Below are positions 9,439 through 16,910 of a DNA stretch of 64,000 nt, piece by piece. The notes beneath the pieces are model-generated. The model was not told the DNA's origin. It did no database searches and saw only the letters and a list, made by a program, of their open reading frames with translations. This DNA is from Leptospiraceae bacterium (GTDB lineage: Bacteria; Spirochaetota; Leptospiria; Leptospirales; Leptospiraceae), in contig JACKPB010000007.1 of the NCBI GenBank assembly GCA_024233875.1, positions 1 through 64,000 on the forward strand. Reading direction: 5' to 3'. How positions within the stretch are numbered: the first letter of the stretch is position 1; each line of letters starts with the position of its first letter. The position numbers and the translations under genes were made by a program.

Positions 9439-9765
9439 TTACTTAAGATCAGTTTCGGAATTGTAAATTGTAAAAAAATTATCCAAAGATGAAAGTCTCA
9501 GCACTGCCATAATATCATTAGTGACATTCAAGAGAGCAAACTTACTACCTGCTGTTTTCATTTTTTTTTGGAGATTGGCAATGAGTGCAATACCTGAAGA
9601 GTCCATGTGAGTCACTTTAGACATATCTAAGACTAAAGAATCAATATCATCTTCATCTAAAACTGCATTGATTTCTTTCTTCATCTTGGATGCTGAGTAT
9701 ATATCCAAACTTCCTACTAATTCATATATCTTATGTATTCCCTTATCTCTAATTGTATATTCCAT
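9439..9765 (-). CDS. STAS-domain anti-sigma factor antagonist
   Basis: A 108-residue single STAS domain of the SpoIIAA/RsbV type. The stretch LVLDMSKVTHMDSSGIALI contains the conserved DSSG with the serine that is phosphorylated by the cognate kinase and dephosphorylated by SpoIIE-type phosphatases. Full length for the family. AAGGAG lies 6 bases before the ATG. It is the last gene of a minus-strand series and follows the HATPase gene by 32 bases. That gives all three roles of a partner-switching module (kinase-like ATPase, antagonist, phosphatase) within 4 kb. Whether they act on one another is inference. Confidence 0.93.
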   Translation of the reverse strand: MEYTIRDKGIHKIYELVGSLDIYSASKMKKEINAVLDEDDIDSLVLDMSKVTHMDSSGIALIANLQKKMKTAGSKFALLNVTNDIMAVLRLSSLDNFFTIYNSETDLK

Positions 9766-9797
9766 CTATTTCTCCTTGGTGTTCTTTTAATTTATAT

Positions 9798-10436
9798 TTA
9801 TTCCATTGGTAGTTTCAAGCAAAATTCAGTTTCTTCATCTATCGAGATGTACGTAAGAAGATCATCATTGGGATAAAACTTCTTTCCCAGTACAAGGATC
9901 ATGCTAATCCCCAGACCTCCCCCTTCTTTTTGATGGGACTCGTTGTCCAAGAGCTCTGCTACCGAGTGCATCTTCCTACCCCGATCAAACATATGCTCCA
10001 GATTTTGCCTCTCCAGATTCGTCATGACTCCACGGTTTTTTACTGTCATGTAAAAAAAGTTTCTCACTTTTTGGAAGTAGATCATTGCTGAAAAAACATG
10101 ATCCTGAGGAAAGTTTTTACCTTTTCCCTCATGGAGATAATGTTGAAACTCTTCAACATAATCCTCTTTAGGATGCTCGATGTCCCAATTGTGATTTTGA
10201 AAAAAAATCCTTTTCTGCGTAGCTTTGATTGCATTTTGAACCAATTCTTTAATGGCTGTCTGCAAGAAAGGCAGATAATCAGAACGGTTGTCCTGAGTTA
10301 AAATCTCCTGAGCGATTTGGTTGATATCCGCTAAATAATGAAAATCAAATGACTTGAGTGTAATAGCGATTTCATGACCTTTCCCATATGAGTCCAGATA
10401 CTTTTTCGGTCGGATTTTGAAAGGATGAAGTTTCAT
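9798..10436 (-). CDS. HATPase-fold (GHKL) protein, partner-switching kinase-like
   Basis: A 212-residue soluble protein with the histidine-kinase-type ATPase fold. The N-box is seen in ELVQNAIKATQKR and the G-box in EGGGLGISM, with a closing beta strand FCLKLPM. There is no dimerisation/His domain and no membrane segment, so it is not a conventional sensor kinase. Placement directly before the STAS gene suggests an RsbW/SpoIIAB-like role, though its sequence is far from classical RsbW. The protein at 24630-25469 is a clear paralogue over the C-terminal half. It lies 38 bases after the preceding gene in the same direction. Confidence 0.75.
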   Translation of the reverse strand: MKLHPFKIRPKKYLDSYGKGHEIAITLKSFDFHYLADINQIAQEILTQDNRSDYLPFLQTAIKELVQNAIKATQKRIFFQNHNWDIEHPKEDYVEEFQHYLHEGKGKNFPQDHVFSAMIYFQKVRNFFYMTVKNRGVMTNLERQNLEHMFDRGRKMHSVAELLDNESHQKEGGGLGISMILVLGKKFYPNDDLLTYISIDEETEFCLKLPME

Positions 10437-10474
10437 AAAATTTCAAATCTAAACTGAATGTTTATTCAAATACG

Positions 10475-10876
10475 TCAATAGTTTAAAGTATTAATAAATT
10501 TAAAATACAAATCTATTTGATGCTTCACCAGATCAAAAACTTTTTCACCTTCGATTGAAATTTCATTAGCATCCAGATCTTCCCAAACATATGTCCCATT
10601 GTACTTTCCTATACTCAAATAGAAAATTGGATGAGGGCTCCTTCTCAGACCCTCTCCCCGGGGAGGTCTCAGGGTAACCGAACCCATGGCAGAAAATATC
10701 CATTCAAGTGACAGGTCCCCGTGCTTCATAGAATACCTCTTGGGCCAGGCTTCCGTATCCGTATCTAGCAGTTGAAAATGCGATTGGATCAATTGTTTCA
10801 TATCCAATGACATTTTTTCCAGAATAGGAAAGTCTCTTTCTTCTAAGAGTTGCCTTGTTTTTTCGCTCTCTCCCAT
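10475..10876 (-). CDS. conserved-looking protein of unknown function
   Basis: A 133-residue acidic soluble protein with no recognised motif. Its ATG overlaps the end of mazG by 34 bases; AAGAGGT lies 4 bases before the start, which supports this overlapping start. It sits inside the minus-strand series desaturase fusion, mazG, this gene, HATPase, STAS. The sequence is predicted mixed alpha/beta with a Trp-containing strand (SLEWIFSAMG). No function can be assigned. Confidence 0.7.
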   Translation of the reverse strand: MGESEKTRQLLEERDFPILEKMSLDMKQLIQSHFQLLDTDTEAWPKRYSMKHGDLSLEWIFSAMGSVTLRPPRGEGLRRSPHPIFYLSIGKYNGTYVWEDLDANEISIEGEKVFDLVKHQIDLYFKFINTLNY

Positions 10877-11616
10877 AGTACCTCTTTTTCTTCCAAACTC
10901 AGATCGGGAAAATTTTGATTTTGTTCTTTTGCAAATTTCTCCATTTGAGAAAATCTATAGAGAAATTTCTCATTCGCTTTTCTCAAAGCCGTCTCGGGAT
11001 TGATTTTTAAAAACCTTGAGAAGTTTACAATAGCAAAAAGCAAATCACCCAATTCTTCTTCCATCCTCTCGAAACTCCCACCCTTAGTCCACTCCTCGTC
11101 CAACTCTTCCAGTTCTTCGGCTACCTTTGCCCGAACATCCCGGGGGTCTTCCCAATCAAATCCCACATCTGCCGCTTTTTTTTGAATTTTATGAGCCCTA
11201 TCCAGGGCTGGCAGGGCAATCGGAACATCGATGGTTTCCTTCCTGTCTTTCTTTTCATTTTCCTTGATCTTTTGCCAGTTTTGAACGACTTCTTCCGGAG
11301 AAAGATCCGATTGATTCTGAAAAACATGGGGATGTCTTCGAATGAGTTTTTCTGAGAGATTTCCGGCTACATCCGAAAACTGAAATCTTCCCTCTTCAGA
11401 AGCAATCCTCGAATGAAATACGACTTGAAAAAGTAGATCTCCCAACTCTTCCTTCAGATTCTCATCATCCTCGTTTTCTATAGCATGGACAACTTCATAG
11501 GATTCTTCCAGTAGATATGGTATCAAACTTTTATGATTCTGTGCCCTATCCCAATTGCATCCACCCTCGCTCCGGAGAGTCTTCATCACTTCCAAAACCT
11601 TATCCATTTCATCCAT
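10843..11616 (-). CDS. mazG: nucleoside triphosphate pyrophosphohydrolase MazG
   Basis: A 257-residue NTP pyrophosphatase that hydrolyses (d)NTPs to NMP and PPi and is thought to clean the nucleotide pool. It begins as E. coli MazG does, with a conserved CNWDRAQNHKSLIPYLLEE block (residues 20-38). The metal-binding acids are seen in LLEESYE and EELGDLLFQVVFHSR (Glu57, Asp60). A second, weaker copy of the MazG fold occupies residues about 165-205 (EEELGDLLFAIVNFSR). Length is close to the 263 residues of E. coli. It starts 10 bases after the desaturase fusion gene and overlaps the next gene. Confidence 0.94.
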   Translation of the reverse strand: MDEMDKVLEVMKTLRSEGGCNWDRAQNHKSLIPYLLEESYEVVHAIENEDDENLKEELGDLLFQVVFHSRIASEEGRFQFSDVAGNLSEKLIRRHPHVFQNQSDLSPEEVVQNWQKIKENEKKDRKETIDVPIALPALDRAHKIQKKAADVGFDWEDPRDVRAKVAEELEELDEEWTKGGSFERMEEELGDLLFAIVNFSRFLKINPETALRKANEKFLYRFSQMEKFAKEQNQNFPDLSLEEKEVLWERAKKQGNS

Positions 11617-11626
11617 AATACTATCC

Positions 11627-13813
11627 TTATATATCCAAATGAATGTCTGAAGCCGGGTAAGAACAACAGGTGGTGATTACTTTCTTTTCCGGACCGGATT
11701 CATCTTCACCGATAATTCGACCCGAGATTTTATTTACCTGACAAACCCTACACTTTCCGCGAAGACATCCTGTGGGTAGAATGATCCCTGCCCCCCGGAG
11801 AGCTGAAAGCAAACTAGTTTTTCCTTTGATATGAACAATTCTTCCAGATTTAGAAAATTTGATAGCATACTTCTTTTCGGAATCAATCAGTGATTCATCC
11901 ACACTTACAGGTAAAAAACTTTCCATATGAAAGTTAGCGAAATTGTATTCATGTTCTTTCAAAATAGAAATTGTAGTGTTCATAAACTCTTCGGGTCCGC
12001 AGAGATAAATATGTCTTTCCTTCCAATCCGGAATCCGATTCATGATCACTTCTTTATCCAAATAAGAAAAGAAACGTATCGATTTGCCATGAGTAGGTGG
12101 GTATGTTTTTTTGATATCGGGATCAACTTTAGTGTAGACCTGAAATACCTTGAAACCTTCATTCAGGGATATATCTTCCAAGACATCTCCAAATAATTCC
12201 AAACTCTCAGATTTTTGAAAAACAAGAATATTCATATCATGCCCGGGAGCTTCACGGGAAATTTTTCTCACCATAGCAATCACAGGTGTGATTCCGGAAC
12301 CGGCGGCGATAAACAGGGTCTTTTCAGGTAGATGACGTAAGACAAAATCTCCCCCGGGTTTTCCCAAAAGGGTAATTTTTTCATCAGGCTTCAATTCATC
12401 TATTATGAAATTGGATACAGTTCCACCTTTCACCCGTTTTACACAAATCTCATAAACCGGATTTTTCGAGTAAGGTCTAGTCAAACTATATTGACGGATA
12501 AACTTTTCACCATTGATATTAAACTCCAGAGAAATGTAAGACCCTGCTTCCCATTCCCTCAGGATCAATTCTTCTGGAATTTCTAATTTTAAAATAGCCG
12601 CTGAGTCCGAAGCATCTAATATCTTTTGTAATACACGAATTTCCTTCCTCAGAGGGTCCTTATTTCCGGAAAGGATTTTCAAATAACTCATGAATCCATC
12701 TGAAAGATTCGAGAGAAATGCAGCCGGATCCACAAGAGTATTGATCGTTCTCTTCAAGGAATTATTGGGTATAGGAAAGGATTGTACAAATAGATTCTCC
12801 AATAGCTTTCCGATTTGCAATAAGAATGGTCCTGTCTTATAGGCTATTCCATATTTTTCACAGATCTCCCGAATTTCGGGAGCAATTTTTTTCAATCGAT
12901 TTGGGGGCAGATCCGGAAATAAGTGGTGCTCGATATGATTGTTGATTCCGCCGTAAAGAACTTCCAGATAACGGGGGATTTCATAATTGATCGTACTTGA
13001 AACCTGGCGGACAAAAAACTCACCTTCGGTCTCCTGCCACCTTTCCGGGAAAACTTCAGACTCACCAGTGAGATGTGATACTCCCAGGATGAATTGCAGA
13101 TGATAATTAGATAAAATATTTGCTATAAAATTTCCCCAAAAAATAGAACCTGCCATCGGTCCTCCCAGAATTGGGAAGAGAAGATAATTGGTGGATGCAT
13201 GAAGTCCAATTTTTTTAAAAGCACGTCGATAGTTTTCTATATCGAAAATATTTTTTCTCTCAGTCATGGCCCGGGACATAGCTACGTAGATAGGGAAAAA
13301 TATTGATGATACAATCGGTTGAGTCAGAACAAGGGGAAGCTGAAAAAGATGATGGGGCTCCCAATTCTGGACAGAATTGGCTCTAAAAAATAAATACCCC
13401 AAGTCATTGTCCTTGCCCACAGTATTTGTAAATGGATGATGAACGAGTTGATCTTCAAATTTCCAATCTTCTTCATCTACTGTATTTTTCCAAACCCAGG
13501 AATCCGATTTGAACTTATGGTTCCCCGGGATGGATTCATATTGAGAGTGAAAGATATTGTGACCCTGAGAAAACTCTATTGTGTAATGAAAATTTAGAAA
13601 CATGACTCCTATACCCCACTGAATTGGGTTTCCGGAGCTAATCATTGTTCTTCCCAAAAACTCAAGAAACTTCGAAGTATTGTCAGTAAATTCTGCGTTG
13701 TCTAAATCATCTCTTCCCAGGCTTGCTTTTTCACGGAAATAAATCTGTTTAATTTCATTACCAAAAGCTTCCACATTTTCAGGGGTGATATTGAAGGTTG
13801 ACTTCACTCTCAT
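11627..13813 (-). CDS. fusion: DesA3-like acyl desaturase + FAD/NAD(P)H reductase + 2Fe-2S ferredoxin
   Basis: A 728-residue self-contained desaturase. Residues 1 to about 345 are a membrane fatty-acyl desaturase resembling mycobacterial DesA3: box I HNIFH (His85, His89), box II DQLVHHPFTN (Asp121, His125, His126), box III HIEHHLFPDLP (His293, His296, His297). The first box-II His of DesA3 is Asp121 here. Residues about 385-625 are a ferredoxin reductase-like unit, with the FAD motif RQYS (Arg440-Ser443) and the nucleotide motif GSGITP (505-510). The C terminus is a plant-type ferredoxin with Cys683, 688, 691 and 716/717. In M. tuberculosis DesA3 and its reductase Rv3230c are separate genes; here they are one chain. 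GAGGAGAAG precedes the ATG, and a long palindrome lies just upstream. Confidence 0.92.
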   Translation of the reverse strand: MRVKSTFNITPENVEAFGNEIKQIYFREKASLGRDDLDNAEFTDNTSKFLEFLGRTMISSGNPIQWGIGVMFLNFHYTIEFSQGHNIFHSQYESIPGNHKFKSDSWVWKNTVDEEDWKFEDQLVHHPFTNTVGKDNDLGYLFFRANSVQNWEPHHLFQLPLVLTQPIVSSIFFPIYVAMSRAMTERKNIFDIENYRRAFKKIGLHASTNYLLFPILGGPMAGSIFWGNFIANILSNYHLQFILGVSHLTGESEVFPERWQETEGEFFVRQVSSTINYEIPRYLEVLYGGINNHIEHHLFPDLPPNRLKKIAPEIREICEKYGIAYKTGPFLLQIGKLLENLFVQSFPIPNNSLKRTINTLVDPAAFLSNLSDGFMSYLKILSGNKDPLRKEIRVLQKILDASDSAAILKLEIPEELILREWEAGSYISLEFNINGEKFIRQYSLTRPYSKNPVYEICVKRVKGGTVSNFIIDELKPDEKITLLGKPGGDFVLRHLPEKTLFIAAGSGITPVIAMVRKISREAPGHDMNILVFQKSESLELFGDVLEDISLNEGFKVFQVYTKVDPDIKKTYPPTHGKSIRFFSYLDKEVIMNRIPDWKERHIYLCGPEEFMNTTISILKEHEYNFANFHMESFLPVSVDESLIDSEKKYAIKFSKSGRIVHIKGKTSLLSALRGAGIILPTGCLRGKCRVCQVNKISGRIIGEDESGPEKKVITTCCSYPASDIHLDI

Positions 13814-13834
13814 TGTCTTCTCCTCGGGATTGGT

Positions 13835-13860
13835 TTCAAATTTTTAAAAAAATTTGAAAA
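13835..13860. promoter_or_regulatory. 26-bp perfect inverted repeat upstream of desaturase fusion
   Basis: Two perfect 12-base arms, TTTCAAATTTTT (13835-13846) and AAAAATTTGAAA (13849-13860), separated by AA, 22-47 bases upstream of the desaturase start. The position and symmetry fit a repressor operator or a leader hairpin. There is no T-run on the gene's strand that would mark it as a terminator of the upstream hemerythrin gene, and that gene points the same way from 128 bases further upstream. Confidence 0.5.
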
Positions 13861-13940
13861 ATCTTTATAAGCAGCTGGATATCATCATTCTTTAAAATAT
13901 TTCAAATTCTTAAAAATCTGATACCCAAGTAAATGGATCA

Positions 13941-14333
13941 CTAATTGCGTTTATTGTATTCTTCATAGAGGATTTTTTCTTCCTGTCTGATCCTATTTCC
14001 GAGTGCGGAAGTGAGAGAACCGTAATCCCTTGCAAATTCAATAGTGTTGGAACCGGTTGAATACTTTTCAAAAAACTCCAGAGCGGCTTTGGTAATACCT
14101 TCCATGTCTTTAGCGAAAATCGAAAGTGTATCTTTTAGATCAGAATCGTTTTCAGCTTCCTTTTTTAAAAATGGATAGAGTTTCTCGTCTTCTTTTCCGA
14201 GATGGCTGAGAAGTAATGTTTTAGCGGCAAAAAGCTTCTGACGACCCTCTTCCGATCCTATTCCTGCTTTTTTCACGCTATTTAGCATATCTACTATTTC
14301 TAAATGATCTTTTTTTAGTTCATCGATTAGCAT
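13941..14333 (-). CDS. hemerythrin HHE-domain protein
   Basis: A 130-residue four-helix-bundle protein of the hemerythrin HHE family, which bind a di-iron centre and are linked to O2, NO or redox sensing and iron-sulfur repair. Candidate ligands are His10 (ELKKDHLEIV), His44 and Glu48 (LLSHLGKEDEKLYPF) and the C-terminal Glu pair near residues 118-119. It lacks the second clear His-rich motif of larger HHE proteins. The ATG at 14333 is chosen because GGGAGAAG lies 4 bases before it; the longer frame starting at 14357 has no such site. A palindrome with ATATCATT arms lies 18-38 bases upstream and is shared with the chemoreceptor gene at 37775. Confidence 0.85.
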   Translation of the reverse strand: MLIDELKKDHLEIVDMLNSVKKAGIGSEEGRQKLFAAKTLLLSHLGKEDEKLYPFLKKEAENDSDLKDTLSIFAKDMEGITKAALEFFEKYSTGSNTIEFARDYGSLTSALGNRIRQEEKILYEEYNKRN

Positions 14334-14350
14334 AAAACTTCTCCCTTCGA

Positions 14351-14371
14351 ATATCATTTCTTTAATGATAT
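14351..14371. promoter_or_regulatory. inverted repeat upstream of hemerythrin gene
   Basis: Perfect 8-base arms ATATCATT (14351-14358) and AATGATAT (14364-14371) around TCTTT, located 18-38 bases upstream of the hemerythrin start. The same half-sites, with a 1-base spacer and longer arms, precede the chemoreceptor gene (37784-37804). A shared regulator is suggested but not proven. Confidence 0.45.
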
Positions 14372-14397
14372 ATACATTTCAAATGCAAGCATTCCCA

Positions 14398-15144
14398 CTA
14401 AAAATCAATCGAATAGGATAATTCTGCAAGTCGATTTTGTGTCCCAATTTCAGAAAAACTTTCGGACATGCGATACAATCGGGGAATGGTTAGAGCAACT
14501 AAAAGAGCTGAACTGTATTTCCCATGAGCTAGATCCAAATCATCAGGCCCTTTTCTCCAGAGTAGTTTGTCCAGAAGGTCTTTGGATCTTCTGGTATTTT
14601 GAGCATAGAGAGCGAAGAGACCCACAATCACAACATCGATAACAAAGTAGAGACCCATCTTCCCCAACATTTCCCAGGTTTGATAAAAGGGGGAATGATG
14701 ACCCGAATACCAAACACTAAAAGCAGGAGAAATAAAATTCAAAGACAGGGATACAGCATGGGATTTGGTCTGAATAGGCTCAAACTTCTTTTCGGAATTC
14801 GTGATTTCAGATGCGATTTCCAACTCCTGTTCGATGATAGATCTAAAAACCTTAGTTTCACCTTTCCTCGGCGCCTCTATCCGAATGATCGCCCCTTCAT
14901 AGTTTTTAGAAAATTTCCCTATGTAGAGATTGAATCGAAATGGAGTGTACCACCTGGGGGTGTAGTGATAATTGAATCCACGGGTTTTGTCTTCCAGGCG
15001 AATGGAGTCATCCGTAATATGATTCAATAATTTCGTAATACGTAAGTTTGTATCCTCAATCGAATACTGAGACTCTATGACTTCGGATGCAAAACCCGGA
15101 AAAATTGAAAGAAATACTAGTAAAAAAAGAAATGGTAATTTCAA
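14398..15144 (-). CDS. exported membrane-associated protein of unknown function
   Basis: A 248-residue protein starting with a clear signal peptide (MKLPFLFLLVFLSIFPGFAS). Residues about 165-185 form a hydrophobic segment (GLYFVIDVVIVGLFALYA), suggesting an inner-membrane anchor in addition. No known domain is recognised. Its start overlaps the stop of the CPBP protease gene by 4 bases, so the two are translated together and may work together. Confidence 0.75.
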   Translation of the reverse strand: MKLPFLFLLVFLSIFPGFASEVIESQYSIEDTNLRITKLLNHITDDSIRLEDKTRGFNYHYTPRWYTPFRFNLYIGKFSKNYEGAIIRIEAPRKGETKVFRSIIEQELEIASEITNSEKKFEPIQTKSHAVSLSLNFISPAFSVWYSGHHSPFYQTWEMLGKMGLYFVIDVVIVGLFALYAQNTRRSKDLLDKLLWRKGPDDLDLAHGKYSSALLVALTIPRLYRMSESFSEIGTQNRLAELSYSIDF

Positions 15145-16016
15145 AGAATTTTATCTCCTGCAAAATAAGCTGTCAACAATCCAAGAGAATTATAAGTAGC
15201 ATGACCGAAGATTGAAACCCAGAGATTTCCGGTTCGTAGATACGTAATACCCAAAATGTATCCTACCATAGTTATGAAAAATGGGTTTACATAAGATACT
15301 TCGGGTGAGTAGTGCAGAATACCGAATAAAACTGAAGTAAAGAAAAGACCCGCTTGAGAAGCCCCAATTTTTTTGAATTGAGTGAGGAGAAATCCCCTGA
15401 AAAAGAGCTCTTCAATCAATCCTGTAACGATGCCAATTGTATAGATACCCCAACCGAGCAAGTAGTTATTGTCTTTCAGGGAAGTGAAGAGAAGTTTTTG
15501 AAATTCCGGAACAGGTGGATTGTAGTCAAAGATTTTTAAAAATACGGAAAGCAAACCAATCCACATAAATATCACGAATCCAACCCAGAGACCATACAAA
15601 AGAACATTGGGATTCAATTCCATGGAGAGATCAGGAGCAGGATGGTTTAATTTCTTGATAAAAATGAAATATCCCGGGAGAAGAAAACAAAAGGACCAGA
15701 TGGCACTGTTCAAAAGGAGAAGAGAGGGAGTCTCGACCAAAATACGATTGTACTCGAGAGTTATATTTTTCTTTTTTTCTTCATCTTTTAATTCTTCCGT
15801 TAAATCCCTTATGATTTGATCATTGACATTAATTTTGTCTGTCTCCGACATTTTTACAAAATCTGCAGGAAGTCTGGAGACAATCACAACCGGAGTGATG
15901 GTACTGCTTAAAAATAAAAAAAGCAATATCTCACAAAAGAATGTTACTATCGTCTGAAGAAAGCAGAGATTGAAAATTTCCTTCGATGAGGGGGGCTCTG
16001 TAAAGATTTCAGGCAT
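15141..16016 (-). CDS. CPBP-family (CAAX/ABI) intramembrane glutamic protease
   Basis: A polytopic membrane protein of about 291 residues. The family motifs are intact: EELFFRG (Glu202-Glu203 and Arg), FGILHYSPE (His235) and GHATYNS near the end. CPBP proteases cleave within the membrane; bacterial members are often unassigned or linked to peptide processing and immunity. An ATG at 16055 would extend the protein 13 residues but overlaps the divergent gene; 16016 is preferred, though neither start has a strong ribosome binding site. Followed with a 4-base overlap by an exported protein. Confidence 0.88.
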   Translation of the reverse strand: MPEIFTEPPSSKEIFNLCFLQTIVTFFCEILLFLFLSSTITPVVIVSRLPADFVKMSETDKINVNDQIIRDLTEELKDEEKKKNITLEYNRILVETPSLLLLNSAIWSFCFLLPGYFIFIKKLNHPAPDLSMELNPNVLLYGLWVGFVIFMWIGLLSVFLKIFDYNPPVPEFQKLLFTSLKDNNYLLGWGIYTIGIVTGLIEELFFRGFLLTQFKKIGASQAGLFFTSVLFGILHYSPEVSYVNPFFITMVGYILGITYLRTGNLWVSIFGHATYNSLGLLTAYFAGDKIL

Positions 16017-16030
16017 AAGTGAATTACATA

Positions 16031-16561
16031 ATGAAAAGAAAAGGATACCTGTCATTGTTTTTTTTGTTTCCCATCCGAGCCCTGGTCTTACTATTTATGA
16101 TTCAATTTGGTCTGGGAGCCGAGTCAGAAGTCTTATCGGTACATACATTTAAAAAGAATTATTTCCCGGGTGAACCCATCGTGATTCATACTGAAATTTC
16201 AGAAGAAGGATACCTCTACCTTTTGAATCAGAGAACCGATGGAACCATTCACCTGCTCTATCCAAATGAAAAAGAATCAGATAATTTTCTTCGACCGGGA
16301 AAGCATAGATTTCCTCCTAAAGAAAGGGATTATGAATGGACTCTTGAAGAAGATTCCGGAGACGAATCCCTGATCTTGATTTTGAGCAAAAAAAAGATAG
16401 CCTCCCTTCACAAAAACGACTTTCGAAAGGATGAATCTATTTTCAAAACCTTTTGGTTGAGGCGGCTGACCTCCACCCTCCATCCTTCCCGATGGTGGAT
16501 TCGGGAATGGAAGTTTAAAGTCTTACCCGTTACCTCAGAAAATGGAACTCCCCCGTCCTGA
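16031..16561 (+). CDS. exported DUF4384-domain protein
   Basis: A 176-residue protein with an N-terminal signal sequence ending around FGLGAES. The body matches the DUF4384 pattern: an introduction like FPGEPIVIHTEISEEGYLYLLNQ, then a line such as GTIHLLYPNEKESDNF and a FPP motif. This beta-sandwich domain is common in bacterial envelope proteins and has no known reaction. The ATG at 16031 is preferred to 16019 because the signal peptide then starts MKRKG. It diverges from the CPBP protease gene with only about 14 bases between starts, so the promoters must overlap the neighbouring coding sequences. Confidence 0.8.
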   Translation: MKRKGYLSLFFLFPIRALVLLFMIQFGLGAESEVLSVHTFKKNYFPGEPIVIHTEISEEGYLYLLNQRTDGTIHLLYPNEKESDNFLRPGKHRFPPKERDYEWTLEEDSGDESLILILSKKKIASLHKNDFRKDESIFKTFWLRRLTSTLHPSRWWIREWKFKVLPVTSENGTPPS

Positions 16562-16652
16562 GGGAATAGAATTTTTAGTAGGAAAGCTAGATTTTCTTGA
16601 ATGAATTTAGACGTTTTGTACTAATGCTCTAAAGAGTAAGTGAGGATAAAAA

Positions 16653-16910
16653 ATGGGCTTTAAAAGAAAAATGACTCCCGAATCAGCAGTGCAAAAATTC
16701 ATAGATTCCAAAAAAAACCAAACAGAAGTCTCGGAAGAAGTTTTCGAAACCCTCAGAGATTTTGAAAAATGGGAGGAAAACTCTTTAATAGGCCTGCTCA
16801 ATGCTTCCGCCTACTACCCGGACATTTATATAGTCGAAGACATGGAAAAAAAGATCTTAGCAAGGCTTGAGCATTTCAAAAAACGCATTGTTCCGGTCAA
16901 TTTTTCCTGA
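16653..16910 (+). CDS. small protein of unknown function
   Basis: An 85-residue, helix-rich acidic protein with no recognised motif. GAGGA lies 7 bases before the ATG, which supports it as a real gene. Its stop codon overlaps the start of the SuFu-domain gene by one base (TGATG), the classical arrangement for translational coupling, so it may be a partner or chaperone of that protein. Confidence 0.75.
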   Translation: MGFKRKMTPESAVQKFIDSKKNQTEVSEEVFETLRDFEKWEENSLIGLLNASAYYPDIYIVEDMEKKILARLEHFKKRIVPVNFS

